In this document: positions 28,090 to 37,072 of the stretch, piece by piece
Position numbering within the stretch: the stretch's first letter is position 1
Layout of the letters: every line of letters begins with the position of its first letter
NCBI RefSeq assembly: GCF_030464885.1
Contig: NZ_JALPRJ010000018.1
Location: 1 to 64,000, forward strand
Source of the DNA: Caballeronia sp. SEWSISQ10-4 2
GTDB lineage: Bacteria > Pseudomonadota > Gammaproteobacteria > Burkholderiales > Burkholderiaceae
Length of the DNA: 64,000 nucleotides
Direction: 5' to 3'
The notes under the pieces: model-generated
The model's database searches: none
The model's input: only the letters and a program-made list of their open reading frames with translations
What the model was told of the DNA's origin: nothing
Translations under genes and position numbers: made by a program

Positions 28090-28400
28090 TCGGCTAACTC
28101 GGGGCAAGCGAACTCGTCGGCGCAAGGCTCGGGGGCATTCAGACCGACGCTCAGGGCGATCACTGGCTGCACCTGATCGACAAGGGCAGCAAGGCGGGCA
28201 AGGTCGCGCTTCCGCCAATGGCATGGACAGCGCTGGATCGCTATCTGATGGAACGTGGCCTGTCGGTTTCTCCAGCGCGATGGGACCCGAAAACACCGCT
28301 CATCGGCAGCCTTGGAAACGACAGTGCGGCAAGCATCAGCGGTGTACGTCTATGGGAGATCATGCGGCGATTCTTCGTGCAGGCGGCCGAGATTAATCGC
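28090..28400 (+). pseudogene. Tyrosine-recombinase (phage integrase) fragment
   Basis: Reading frame pieces ASELVGARLGGIQTDAQGDH and WLHLIDKGSKAGKVALPPMA, then DPKTPLIGSLGNDSAASISG, match the start of a tyrosine-recombinase catalytic domain with its first arginine region worn away. The HxxR and Tyr parts are missing after about 28400, where short GGTCAC repeats (28420-28470) like IS ends begin. No start codon is preserved. Confidence 0.6.
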
Positions 28401-28592
28401 GTAGCACCATCTCATGCGCAACGGTCACGTTCAGCCGGAATGAGCGGTCACGATCGCCGGAATACGCACGTGCAAGTCGAAGCGCACACGAAAGCAAACG
28501 TGGATCGGATCAGAGACATAACGGGTGCATGTTCAGGACCGACGGCATCGTCCTCGATTCGCGTATTGCGTCCGAGATGGACCCCGGAAGTG

Positions 28593-29252
28593 TCACGCCT
28601 GCGAGGGCGAACTGTCTGGACTCGCAAGATAAAGGCGGGTCATGAGTTTCCACTCGCGCAGCAACTCATCGTTCAGGAGATCGTCTCCGTAAAGAATGGC
28701 CCTATGTAAAAGGGCTTCTCCGGATGACTCAATGACAAAGGCCGCGAGGCGCAGGTCCGGCCTGGGTACCGGCTCCCCGCATTTGCGAAGCGCGCTTTCG
28801 AGAAGGTCAACAATAGCGAGAGAAACGCGTCTCAGGTGCTGCGTCTTGCTCACCTTGCCCATCTGATCGAGGAGAACGCGATGCAGGGCAAGATCTTTTG
28901 CATACGCGTCCACACTTGTATCGATCCACGCGTCGACCAATGACGCTATCCCCTTGCCCTCCACCTCCTTGAAAGCTCCGGCGTACGTGTCAAGCAGGTT
29001 GTCACAATGGCGTTTGATCAGCTTCGCGACAAGGGCTTCCTTGCTGGTGAAGTATTCATAAAGTGAACCAACACTGACACCGGCTGCTTCGGCAATGCGA
29101 GTCGTGCTCGTGGCTTCAAATCCATCTCTTATCAAAAGCTGTTGAGCCGCCTCGAGAATGGCGTCAACGGTCATCAGGGACCGTCCTTGCCTCGGCCTGC
29201 GGCGCACGGCAATCTGTGCGTTCAGGCCAAATTTCCGACCTTTGACAGGCAC
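28593..29252 (-). CDS. TetR-family transcriptional regulator
   Basis: 219 residues if begun at GTG 29252, which follows the strong site GAGGAGGAAGAG; an ATG at 29384 is in frame but has no site. The helix-turn-helix at about residues 30-75 reads AILEAAQQLLIRDGFEATST then EAAGVSVGSLYEYFTSKEAL. The C-terminal domain is a TetR_C-type helical ligand pocket. It is divergent from the acyl-CoA ligase operon, with 320 bases between, and is its probable repressor. Confidence 0.88.
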   Translation of the reverse strand: MPVKGRKFGLNAQIAVRRRPRQGRSLMTVDAILEAAQQLLIRDGFEATSTTRIAEAAGVSVGSLYEYFTSKEALVAKLIKRHCDNLLDTYAGAFKEVEGKGIASLVDAWIDTSVDAYAKDLALHRVLLDQMGKVSKTQHLRRVSLAIVDLLESALRKCGEPVPRPDLRLAAFVIESSGEALLHRAILYGDDLLNDELLREWKLMTRLYLASPDSSPSQA

Positions 29253-29572
29253 CTCTTCCTCCTCGGCAACAATGTTTTCGACGGCCACCACCAGGCGCGA
29301 CCTACGCCCTATCGATTTTAGCCTTATGCGCGTGCCCTGAAACTTCGGGACATGGAATATCCGAGTAGGCGCCCAGCAAGTCACGCGGGCACCCTAGAAG
29401 AAGGCGTCGTGGCGGACCGAAATCAGGGCGCCGAAATCCGAATAGAAGCACGAAAGTGCGCCGCTTATGATAGCGACGTAATCAAGTTGCGACCTCGCGG
29501 GCGATATGCTGCACCGCGGAACATTACATTTATATTACGTCTGGTGCATAGATGGACGGAGACATAAGTCAC

Positions 29573-31204
29573 ATGGAACATGCCGCTTCACAGAACCTGG
29601 CGTACTGGCCCGCAGACCAAACCGAGCCGTTCCTGGAGATCAGCATTGGGGACGCGCTCACGAATGCAGCAGAGCGTTGGAAAAACGAAGTCGCGCTGGT
29701 TGAGGGTGTAAGCGGAACCGACAGGCGTCGCTGGACCTATGGCGAGCTGCTGACGCAATCACGTAAAGTGGCGGGCGCACTTCTGAGTTGTTTTCGCCCG
29801 GGCGAGCACGTCGCGGTGTGGGCATCGAACCGCCCGGAGTGGCTGCAAATCGAACTGGGTGCAGCACTCGCGGGTATTACGCTTGTCACTGTGAACCCGG
29901 CGTATCTCGCTTCGGAGCTTAAGTATGTCCTCAAGCAGTCACGGGCCTGCGGAATTATCGTAGAACCTGAGTATCGCGGAAGGAAACTCGCAGCGATCGT
30001 GGAGGAAGTCAAACCTGAACTGCCACTCTTGCGGGAAATCATTTCGCTGAAGAGTTGGGGAGATTTTGTTGAGGGTTCGTCAGAGGTCGCCACGTTGCCA
30101 CGTGTTGAACCTGGCGATATAGCCCAAATTCAATACACATCTGGCACCACAGGCTTTCCCAAAGGCGCGCTTCTAACCCATCGGGGGTTGGCAAACAATG
30201 GGCGAATCTATGCGCAAGTTATCGGTGCGCGTAAAGGCGACGTATGGGTCAATCCCATGCCCCTGTTTCATACTGCCGGGTGCGGTCTCGTGACTTTGGG
30301 AGCATTGCAGACGGGAGGAACTCAGGTGCTTCCGCCGACGTTCGATCCGTCGTTGATGTTGAATCTGATTGAATCGGAGCGCGGTACATTGATGTCCGCA
30401 GTTCCAACTATGCTAGTTCGTATTCTCGAGTACCCAGAGTTGACCGCCTTCGACTTGAGTTCCTGGAGACTCGCAACGCTCGGCGGCGCGCCTGTCCCGC
30501 CGGAGCTTGTACGGAGGATCGAGAATACCCTTCGCATTAAGGTGGGCATTGGATTCGGGCAAACGGAAGCCTCGCCATATATCACTCATACGCGCGAGAA
30601 CGAGTCTCGATCGGGTTGGGCGTTGACTGTGGGGCGGCCCATGCCACAAATCGAAGTCAAAGTGGCCAATCCGCAAAGCGGCGAAACTGTGCCGATCGGC
30701 GCATTGGGTGAAATTTGGACTCGGGGAAGTTGCGTAACCAAGGGCTACTTCGATAATGCGGAAGCAACGCGACAGGCGCTAACCGACGACGGATGGCTTC
30801 GGACGGGCGATTTGGGTTCGATGGCAAACGACGGCTATCTCACCATTCAGGGAAGAATGAAGGAGATGATCGTTCGCGGTGGCGAAAACGTATATCCGCG
30901 CGAAATCGAGGAGGTTTTGCTTAGCCATCCTGCCGTTTCAGGCGCTTGCGTGGTCGGGTTGCCCGACGCCGAATGGGGTGAAATCATCGCTGCCTTCGTC
31001 CAGCTCAGAGCCGGACATGCCGAAGGAGAGAGCGAACTCACGAGCTTTTGTCGAACGCGTCTCGCAACATACAAGACGCCACTGGTCTGGCGTTTCGTGG
31101 ATGAGTTCCCTCAGACTGCATCCGGAAAAGTCCAGAAATATGTTCTACGTGAGCAGCTCCTTAAAGAAGTTCGTGCGGACAAGTCACTGAACGGCGCCCC
31201 GTAA
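29573..31204 (+). CDS. Acyl-CoA synthetase / AMP-dependent ligase
   Basis: 543 residues from ATG 29573 (GGAG upstream); ATG 29552 is an alternative. All core motifs of acyl/aryl-CoA ligases are present: P-loop YTSGTTGFPKGALLTH, GIGFGQTEASPYI, DGWLRTGDLGS, hinge GRMKEMIVRGGENVYPREIE and the C-terminal catalytic lysine in QTASGKVQKY. It activates a fatty or aromatic acid to its CoA thioester through an acyl-AMP. It heads a unit with a kappa-GST-like isomerase and a nitronate monooxygenase. The acid is not identifiable by eye. Confidence 0.92.
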   Translation: MEHAASQNLAYWPADQTEPFLEISIGDALTNAAERWKNEVALVEGVSGTDRRRWTYGELLTQSRKVAGALLSCFRPGEHVAVWASNRPEWLQIELGAALAGITLVTVNPAYLASELKYVLKQSRACGIIVEPEYRGRKLAAIVEEVKPELPLLREIISLKSWGDFVEGSSEVATLPRVEPGDIAQIQYTSGTTGFPKGALLTHRGLANNGRIYAQVIGARKGDVWVNPMPLFHTAGCGLVTLGALQTGGTQVLPPTFDPSLMLNLIESERGTLMSAVPTMLVRILEYPELTAFDLSSWRLATLGGAPVPPELVRRIENTLRIKVGIGFGQTEASPYITHTRENESRSGWALTVGRPMPQIEVKVANPQSGETVPIGALGEIWTRGSCVTKGYFDNAEATRQALTDDGWLRTGDLGSMANDGYLTIQGRMKEMIVRGGENVYPREIEEVLLSHPAVSGACVVGLPDAEWGEIIAAFVQLRAGHAEGESELTSFCRTRLATYKTPLVWRFVDEFPQTASGKVQKYVLREQLLKEVRADKSLNGAP

Positions 31205-31309
31205 TTTGTCAGTTACGCCCTGATGAGGGCAACCTCTTGGGGCGGACTATTTCAAACTCCGCCGGGGTCACAGGATACGGGCAAGACGCTCAATTTTCCC
31301 AATGAAACT

Positions 31310-31978
31310 ATGGATTCGATCGCATTCTATTTTGATTTCGTCTCGCCCTACGCGTACCTCGCATCGAATGAGATTGAGGCCTTGGCAGAGCGTCACGGTA
31401 AAAAACTTCATTGGCTACCCTTCCGGCTTGGCGTTGCGGTGGTGAAGGTAATGGGGCTGAAGCCGCTGCTTGATACGCCGCTCAAAGGTCCCTATGCCCG
31501 TCATGACGCATCACGAATGGCAAAAGTATTAGGACTGCCGCTTACCGATGATTTCTCCATGTTTGACCCTGTACCTGCTCATCAGTTGATGTACACGCAG
31601 CCGCTTGAAAAGCGACCGGCGCTGGCGAAGGCGTTATTGAGTGCACGTTGGGGTGAGGGGCGGAACCTCGGGGACAGGGATATCTTGTTCGATGTTGCTC
31701 AGAAGGCGGTGGGTATCGACAAGCAATGCTTTCGAGAAACCATTGAATCGAAAGAATCACGTAACGCTGTCAACGAGGCGACTCAAGCTGCAGTCTCCCG
31801 GGGGGTGTTTGGCTCCCCAACATTCGCAGCAGGAAACGAACTTTTTTGGGGCGGGGACCGCATTTGGCTACTCGATCAGTATCTTGCCGCTGGGGCGCGA
31901 TATGTGCCGGCTACGGTCACCCCTCTCACCCCCGGATTAACGGTAGAGAAACTCGAAGGATATGAGGAGCCAGCATGA
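31310..31978 (+). CDS. 2-hydroxychromene-2-carboxylate isomerase / DsbA-like (kappa-GST fold) protein
   Basis: 222 residues from ATG 31310. The thioredoxin-like start FYFDFVSPYAYLASNEIEAL has serine where DsbA has the CxxC pair. This is typical of glutathione-dependent HCCA isomerases and kappa-class glutathione transferases. A later GVFGSPTFAAGNELFWGGDR gives the cis-proline loop. HCCA isomerases act in naphthalene-type ring degradation, but related proteins occur in other detoxification operons. Its stop overlaps the next start by four bases (ATGA), showing coupling to the nitronate monooxygenase. The ribosome site is weak. Confidence 0.86.
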   Translation: MDSIAFYFDFVSPYAYLASNEIEALAERHGKKLHWLPFRLGVAVVKVMGLKPLLDTPLKGPYARHDASRMAKVLGLPLTDDFSMFDPVPAHQLMYTQPLEKRPALAKALLSARWGEGRNLGDRDILFDVAQKAVGIDKQCFRETIESKESRNAVNEATQAAVSRGVFGSPTFAAGNELFWGGDRIWLLDQYLAAGARYVPATVTPLTPGLTVEKLEGYEEPA

Positions 31979-33000
31979 AGACACGTATAACCGAACTTTT
32001 CCAAATTAAATATCCCATCATACAGGGAGGGATGCATTACGTCGGCCTCGCAGAACTTGCCTCTGCGGTTTCCAACGCAGGCGGCTTGGGCATTATCACT
32101 GCCCTGACACAAAAGACGCCTGAACTACTTGCAAAGGAAATTGCACGGTGCAGGGTAATGACCGATCAACCGTTTGGCGTGAATCTCACGTTCCTTCCAA
32201 CGTTCTCGGCCCCTCCCTATCCCGAGTACATTGATGCTATCAAACAGGGTGGCGTGCGCATCGTCGAGACGGCGGGTCGCAATCCAGAGCCCTACATGGG
32301 TAGTCTCAAAGACGCGGGCATCAAGGTTTTTCACAAGTGCACGTCAATACGGCACGCCCTTAAAGCACAGCAGATAGGATGCGATGCTGTCACTGTGGAT
32401 GGCTTTGAATGCGGTGGCCATCCAGGAGAGGACGACATTCCGAATATGATCTTGCTGCCACGTGCGGCTGACGAGCTAGCTATTCCAACTATTGCTTCGG
32501 GTGGCATGGCTAACGGGCGCAGTCTGGTGGCGGCGCTCGCGCTGGGCTCTGAAGGCATCAGCATGGGCACTCGGTTCGTTGCTACGCAAGAAGCACCGGT
32601 TCATGAGAATGTAAAAAGGGCGATTGTTAACTCAACCGAGTTGGACACGCGGCTGATCATGCGCGGCCTGAGAAATACTGAGCGCGTGCTCAACAATGCA
32701 GGTGTGGAACGTCTTCTGGAGATCGAGCGCGAGAAGGGAAATAATCTTCGTATCGAAGACATCATTGACCAGGTGGCCGGTGTTTATCCTAAAGTCATGC
32801 GCGACGGTTTGCTGGATTCCGGCGCCTGGAGCTGCGGCATGGTTGCCGGCTTGATTCATGATGTTCCGACTGTGAAGGCACTTATCGACGATATTATCGA
32901 CGAGGCCAAGACACTGATCGGGGCAAGGCTCCGATCAATGCTCGATGCCACGAGCGTTGACAAGCCGAACCAGAGCTGTGTTGAGGATGTATTGCGATAG
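31975..33000 (+). CDS. Nitronate monooxygenase (2-nitropropane dioxygenase family)
   Basis: 341 residues. The FMN-binding TIM barrel begins KYPIIQGGMHYVGLAELASA and SNAGGLGIITALT. The catalytic-histidine region GFECGGHPGEDDIPNM and phosphate loop ASGGMANGRSLVAALALGSE follow. Such flavoproteins oxidise alkyl nitronates and related toxic compounds such as propionate-3-nitronate; some act as enoyl reductases instead. The ATG overlaps the preceding stop. In an operon with a CoA ligase and an HCCA-isomerase-like enzyme it may help degrade a nitro- or unsaturated acid. Confidence 0.9.
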   Translation: MKTRITELFQIKYPIIQGGMHYVGLAELASAVSNAGGLGIITALTQKTPELLAKEIARCRVMTDQPFGVNLTFLPTFSAPPYPEYIDAIKQGGVRIVETAGRNPEPYMGSLKDAGIKVFHKCTSIRHALKAQQIGCDAVTVDGFECGGHPGEDDIPNMILLPRAADELAIPTIASGGMANGRSLVAALALGSEGISMGTRFVATQEAPVHENVKRAIVNSTELDTRLIMRGLRNTERVLNNAGVERLLEIEREKGNNLRIEDIIDQVAGVYPKVMRDGLLDSGAWSCGMVAGLIHDVPTVKALIDDIIDEAKTLIGARLRSMLDATSVDKPNQSCVEDVLR

Positions 33001-33006
33001 TACGGT

Positions 33007-33890
33007 GAGGCGTTGTTGCGTAAATCAGGCGTAGAGACAAAGTGACCTCTGTGTTTCCGATCTCAAGCGATACGGATGGACTGAGGGAGAGCGAGGGCTG
33101 CCATGCGCTTTAGCAGCTCCGGCTCCCACCACCCACGCTGTCGTTGCACAAAATCTTCAACTGCATCCTGCAACTGCTGTACATGGGCTGTCAATGGAAG
33201 ATGTTGCCGATCGAAAGGAATGCCAAAGGTCTCCCAGAAATCCACTACACGCGTATCTATCGGGCGATGCGGCGCTGGCAGGCCAACGGCTTTATCGACA
33301 AGATATTTGCACCGCTCGGTGCGCAAGCTTCATCAGGACCAGCTGCTCGACCTCACGGTCATTCACGGCGACGGCACGACCACGGCAGCGAAGAAGGGAG
33401 GCGACAATCTGGGGTGCAGCGGCCATAAGCACCTGAAAGGCGACAAGGTCGTTGCCTTCTGCAATCGCCATTGCAACGTGATTGTGCCATTTGTTTCCGC
33501 CCCGGGTAACCGCAACGAATCGCCGCTGCTGCGTGACGCGCTGCCCAAACTGAGCCAGATGGCCAACGCGATTGGCTTGGAGCTGCATGGCGCAACCATC
33601 AGTCTGGAGGGGGTCTACGACTGCCGGGCCAACCGCAAGGCGATCTTCAATCGGGGCATGATTCCCAATATTCCCGCGAACCATCGCGGACGTAAAACGC
33701 CGAAGCGGGGCCGCAAGCAACGCTTCAATTCGGCCATCTTCGAGGAGCGCTTTCGGACCATCGAGCGTGTCTTTGCCTGGGAGGACAGTTCCGCCGCCTG
33801 CTGCTTCGCTTCGAGCACCTGAGTCAGGTCTACTACGCGCTCAAAACTCTCGCCTACACGATGATCAATCTGCGGCACTACTGCTAAGCA
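33007..33890 (+). pseudogene. IS5-family transposase with two frameshifts, right IS end missing
   Basis: A left end GAGGCGTTGTTGCGTAAAT starts at 33007. The transposase is spread over three frames: LHKIFNCILQLLYMGCQWKM (33144 onward), SVRKLHQDQLLDLTVIHGDG (from about 33313) and LRFEHLSQVYYALKTLAYTM to a stop at 33887. Single-base changes at about 33311 (extra base) and 33786 (lost base) explain it. No matching inverted end ACGCAACAACGCC follows, so the right end was lost. Confidence 0.82.
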
Positions 33891-34079
33891 TCAGCGTTGG
33901 TACGAGCAACAGGGTAATGGCGCTGCGCGCCAGGCAGATGCTCGCCAATTTAATAGGTCATACTGAAAAACAATAATCACACGTCACAAAACAGGTAGTT
34001 CTATTCACAACCAAAAATGCCCCTCGGCCGTCCGCGCATTTCATCGCACCGCCTCCGGCTTGCGCTGCACCGAAACTAG

Positions 34080-34322
34080 TAACCAGTTGAAGAAAAATAC
34101 CGCACAACTGACAACGCTGTTCGCGCTGTCCAATCTTTGGATGGCACGTCGCAAGCTGCTGAAAATGTGAATGGTAGACGCCGCAAGAGCTGCGATCCAC
34201 AAACATCAAGCTCAATTTCTGGTCCGATTTCATTCGGTTCGCAACGCTAAAACGACTTCCGAGATCCACCAATTTCGGATCCGATGAACAGTCACGCTGA
34301 AAATGAGTTGTTCAGATCTTCC
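34080..34322 (+). repeat. Solo 3' end of an IS5-family element
   Basis: About 240 bases closely matching 37965-38203, the 3' end of another IS5 copy in the same orientation. It encodes only the last 26 residues, ending LWMARRKLLKM, and the terminal repeat (GGAAGATCTGAACAACTC as reverse complement). It is followed by TTAG. The rest of that copy is gone. Confidence 0.85.
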
Positions 34323-34482
34323 TTAGGTTTCGATTCTGGAAAGTATTTAACAATCCGTAATAAACGGTATTTTTCGTAGTGGTTTTTACTTGGTCGCTTT
34401 CGGTTATCGTGACAAAACCCTACAAGGCTCTGTCACGCTAAATATAGCGTAGAGAATCCGTCAAAAACCAAGGCAGCATGTA

Positions 34483-35508
34483 ATGAACAACAAGTTCATC
34501 GTCGACGCGCGTTTTTATGCTCGGAGCGGTCCATACAATCTCGCTGAAGTCGCTGTAGCGGCCAACGGAACCGCGGACGCGTCAGACCGCGTGCTGACTG
34601 GGGTTGCGCCGCTTCAGCATGCAGGGCCGGCCGAAGTCAGCTTCCTGGACAACAGCCGATACGCCTCGTTGCTGGAGAAGACAGGTGCGGGTGCTGTAAT
34701 CGTACATCCTGACATGGTGGACCGCGTGCCGTCTTCGGCGATTCCGATCGTCACGGCGGCGACCTACGAGGGCTGGGCGCGCGTTGCCGCGCTGTTCCAT
34801 CCAGTGGCTCCGCCTAACCCTGGGATCCACCCGACGGCGTTCGTGGCGCCTGGTGTTGTTGTCGATCCGACGGCGGAGATCGGGGCCTTTGCCTGTATTG
34901 AGGGCGGGGTGCAGATTGGACCGAGATGCAGGATCGGGTCGTATGTGAGCATCGGCAGCGGGGTTGTGATCGGCGAGGATTGCCGAATCGGCGCCCACGT
35001 CAGCATCAGCCACGCGTCGCTCGGCGCGCGTGTCTCTCTGCTTCCGGGGGCCCGCATCGGACAGGAGGGTTTCGGTTTCGCCAGAACCAGGGCTGGTTTC
35101 CTGACTATCCCGCACCTTGGACGGGTCGTCATCGAGAACGACGTCGAGATTGGCGCCAATTCCACGATTGACCGGGGTTCGATCCAGGACACCGTGATTG
35201 GGGCCGGGTCGCGGATCGACAATCTTGTCCAGATTGGCCACAACGTACGTCTTGGCCGCTGCTGCGTCATTGTCGCGCAGGTCGGCATCTCCGGGTCAAC
35301 GGTGCTGGAGGACTTTGTCCAGGTGGGCGGCCAGGCGGCTATGGCCGGTCATCTGCGCATCGGATGTGGCGCACAGATCGGTGCTCAGTCCGGGGTCATC
35401 TCGGATGTGCCCGCAGCGGCCATCCTGCTCGGAAGCCCAGCCCAATCGCGGTACGAGTTTTTTCGGCAAGTGGTTGCACTTAAGCGCATGGTCCGTCGAC
35501 CAAGGTGA
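34483..35508 (+). CDS. lpxD: LpxD-family UDP-3-O-acylglucosamine N-acyltransferase, stand-alone
   Basis: 341 residues. The N-terminal LpxD uridine-binding domain (residues 1-100, with VSFLDNSRYASLLEKTGAGA) is followed by about ten left-handed beta-helix hexapeptide turns and the catalytic histidine in NLVQIGHNVRLGRC. It transfers a 3-hydroxyacyl chain from acyl carrier protein onto the lipid A precursor. Normal lpxD lies in the bamA-skp-lpxD-fabZ-lpxA cluster; here it is alone on an IS-flanked segment next to a porin, so it is probably a second copy that could alter lipid A acylation. The symbol reflects family, not proof of the same chain specificity. Confidence 0.87.
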   Translation: MNNKFIVDARFYARSGPYNLAEVAVAANGTADASDRVLTGVAPLQHAGPAEVSFLDNSRYASLLEKTGAGAVIVHPDMVDRVPSSAIPIVTAATYEGWARVAALFHPVAPPNPGIHPTAFVAPGVVVDPTAEIGAFACIEGGVQIGPRCRIGSYVSIGSGVVIGEDCRIGAHVSISHASLGARVSLLPGARIGQEGFGFARTRAGFLTIPHLGRVVIENDVEIGANSTIDRGSIQDTVIGAGSRIDNLVQIGHNVRLGRCCVIVAQVGISGSTVLEDFVQVGGQAAMAGHLRIGCGAQIGAQSGVISDVPAAAILLGSPAQSRYEFFRQVVALKRMVRRPR

Positions 35509-35757
35509 GTGTCGGCCTCGTCATTGGAGAGGCCGAGGGTGTCAATGACATCACCGGGTTTGAGGTGTTGTAAAGGGTCGATCTGAGCTATTGATAGGAT
35601 TCCGAAATTATTTTGTGTAGCGTTTTGCGATTATGTGATGGAGGCTAACGATTGGTGCCTTAACGCGTTCCTGTTGTGTCCGTTGTCGACTGATTCAATA
35701 TAAACGGAAAGCAAAGCCTTTCCGAAACTGTCCCTAATGAAGATTTTGGAGATCCCA

Positions 35758-36915
35758 ATGAAAAAATTGCTTCTCGCTTTAGCGGCATTTGGCACATTCA
35801 CGAGCGTAGCTCAGGCACAAAGCACCGTTACGCTATACGGGATTATCGATGCTGGCTTCGTTTATAACAATAACTCGGGCGGCCAAAAGCTGTACGCAAC
35901 GAGCGCCGGTAACCTGCAAGGCGATCGTTGGGGCCTGCGTGGTAAGGAAGATCTGGGCGGTGGCCTGACGGCACTGTTCGTGTTGGAAAACGGCTTTAAC
36001 GTGTTCACCGGCAAGCTGAATCAAGGCGGCGACGAATTCGGCCGTCAAGCTTACGTCGGTCTGTCGAGCCAGTACGGTACGGTCACCCTCGGTCGTCAAT
36101 ACGACTCCGTGGTCGACTACACCGGTGCACTCGAAGCCGGTAGCCAGTGGGCGTCATACTACGGTGCGCACCCGGGTGACCTCGACAACATGAACAACTC
36201 GAACCGCACGAACAACTCGATCAAGTACGCGAGCGCCAACTACAGCGGCATTACGTTCGGCGGCTTGTACAGCCTGGGGGGCGTGGCAGGTCAGTTCAAC
36301 CGCAATCAGATTTTCTCGGGCGGTGTTGGCTATGCACAAGGTCCGTTGACCTTGGCTGCGGCTTACTTGAACGTCAAGAACCCGAACTACTCGTTCTTCG
36401 GCAACAACTCATCCTCGTCGACGACGGGTTCGAATATGACCGGCTCGACCGTGTACTCGGGATATGCAACTGCGAACACGCAGCAAGTCATTTCGGCTGG
36501 CGGCGCTTACGCGTTCGGCCCGGCAACTGTCGGCGCGACGTATAGCAACACGCAGTTTAAAGATCTTGGACAGACCGCTGTTGCTGGTGCAGCGAACCAG
36601 ACCACGGCTGGCAGTGCCAAGTTCCACAACGCCGAACTGAACTTCAAGTATCAACTGACCCCGGCCCTGTTGCTGGGCGCTGCTTACGACTACACGAAGG
36701 GCTACGGCGTGAACAACGCGAAGTACCACCAAGGCGTGATCGGCGCGGACTACTTCCTGTCGAAGCGTACCGACTTCTACATCGACGCCATTTATCAACA
36801 TGCGTCGGGTACGGATTCGACCGGCAAGGCCGCTGTCGCGAACATCAACGGCCTTTCGGCGTCGTCGACGGCGAACCAGGTTGCTGCTGTCATTGGCATC
36901 CGTCACAAGTTCTAG
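35758..36915 (+). CDS. Gram-negative porin
   Basis: 385 residues from ATG 35758, with GGAG upstream; a short extension to ATG 35737 is unlikely. Signal peptide MKKLLLALAAFGTFTSVAQA, then STVTLYGIIDAGFVYNNNSG and WGLRGKEDLGGGLTALFVLE, ending AAVIGIRHKF. Loops are rich in asparagine, serine and threonine. Codon use is strongly biased and regular, suggesting high expression. It lies 250 bases after the lpxD paralogue within the IS5-bounded segment, an envelope-related pair. Confidence 0.93.
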   Translation: MKKLLLALAAFGTFTSVAQAQSTVTLYGIIDAGFVYNNNSGGQKLYATSAGNLQGDRWGLRGKEDLGGGLTALFVLENGFNVFTGKLNQGGDEFGRQAYVGLSSQYGTVTLGRQYDSVVDYTGALEAGSQWASYYGAHPGDLDNMNNSNRTNNSIKYASANYSGITFGGLYSLGGVAGQFNRNQIFSGGVGYAQGPLTLAAAYLNVKNPNYSFFGNNSSSSTTGSNMTGSTVYSGYATANTQQVISAGGAYAFGPATVGATYSNTQFKDLGQTAVAGAANQTTAGSAKFHNAELNFKYQLTPALLLGAAYDYTKGYGVNNAKYHQGVIGADYFLSKRTDFYIDAIYQHASGTDSTGKAAVANINGLSASSTANQVAAVIGIRHKF

Positions 36916-37072
36916 TGAAAATTAGAAAATGCCGTGGCTGAAGGCGCCTCGACGCTTTTTTGGGTTCTGGCGGGGGATGTAAGACCTAACCGAAAATATC
37001 TGGTGAACTGCATATTCTGGGGTTCCGACGGTACTGTCACGTTGTTGAAGGTAGTGCGATTGAAATCGTTAG

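Noticed and set aside
28420-28590. Short GGTCAC/CCGGAAT repeats as an IS21-type terminal region
   Set aside because: Suggestive, but no transposase, opposite end or target duplication could be found.
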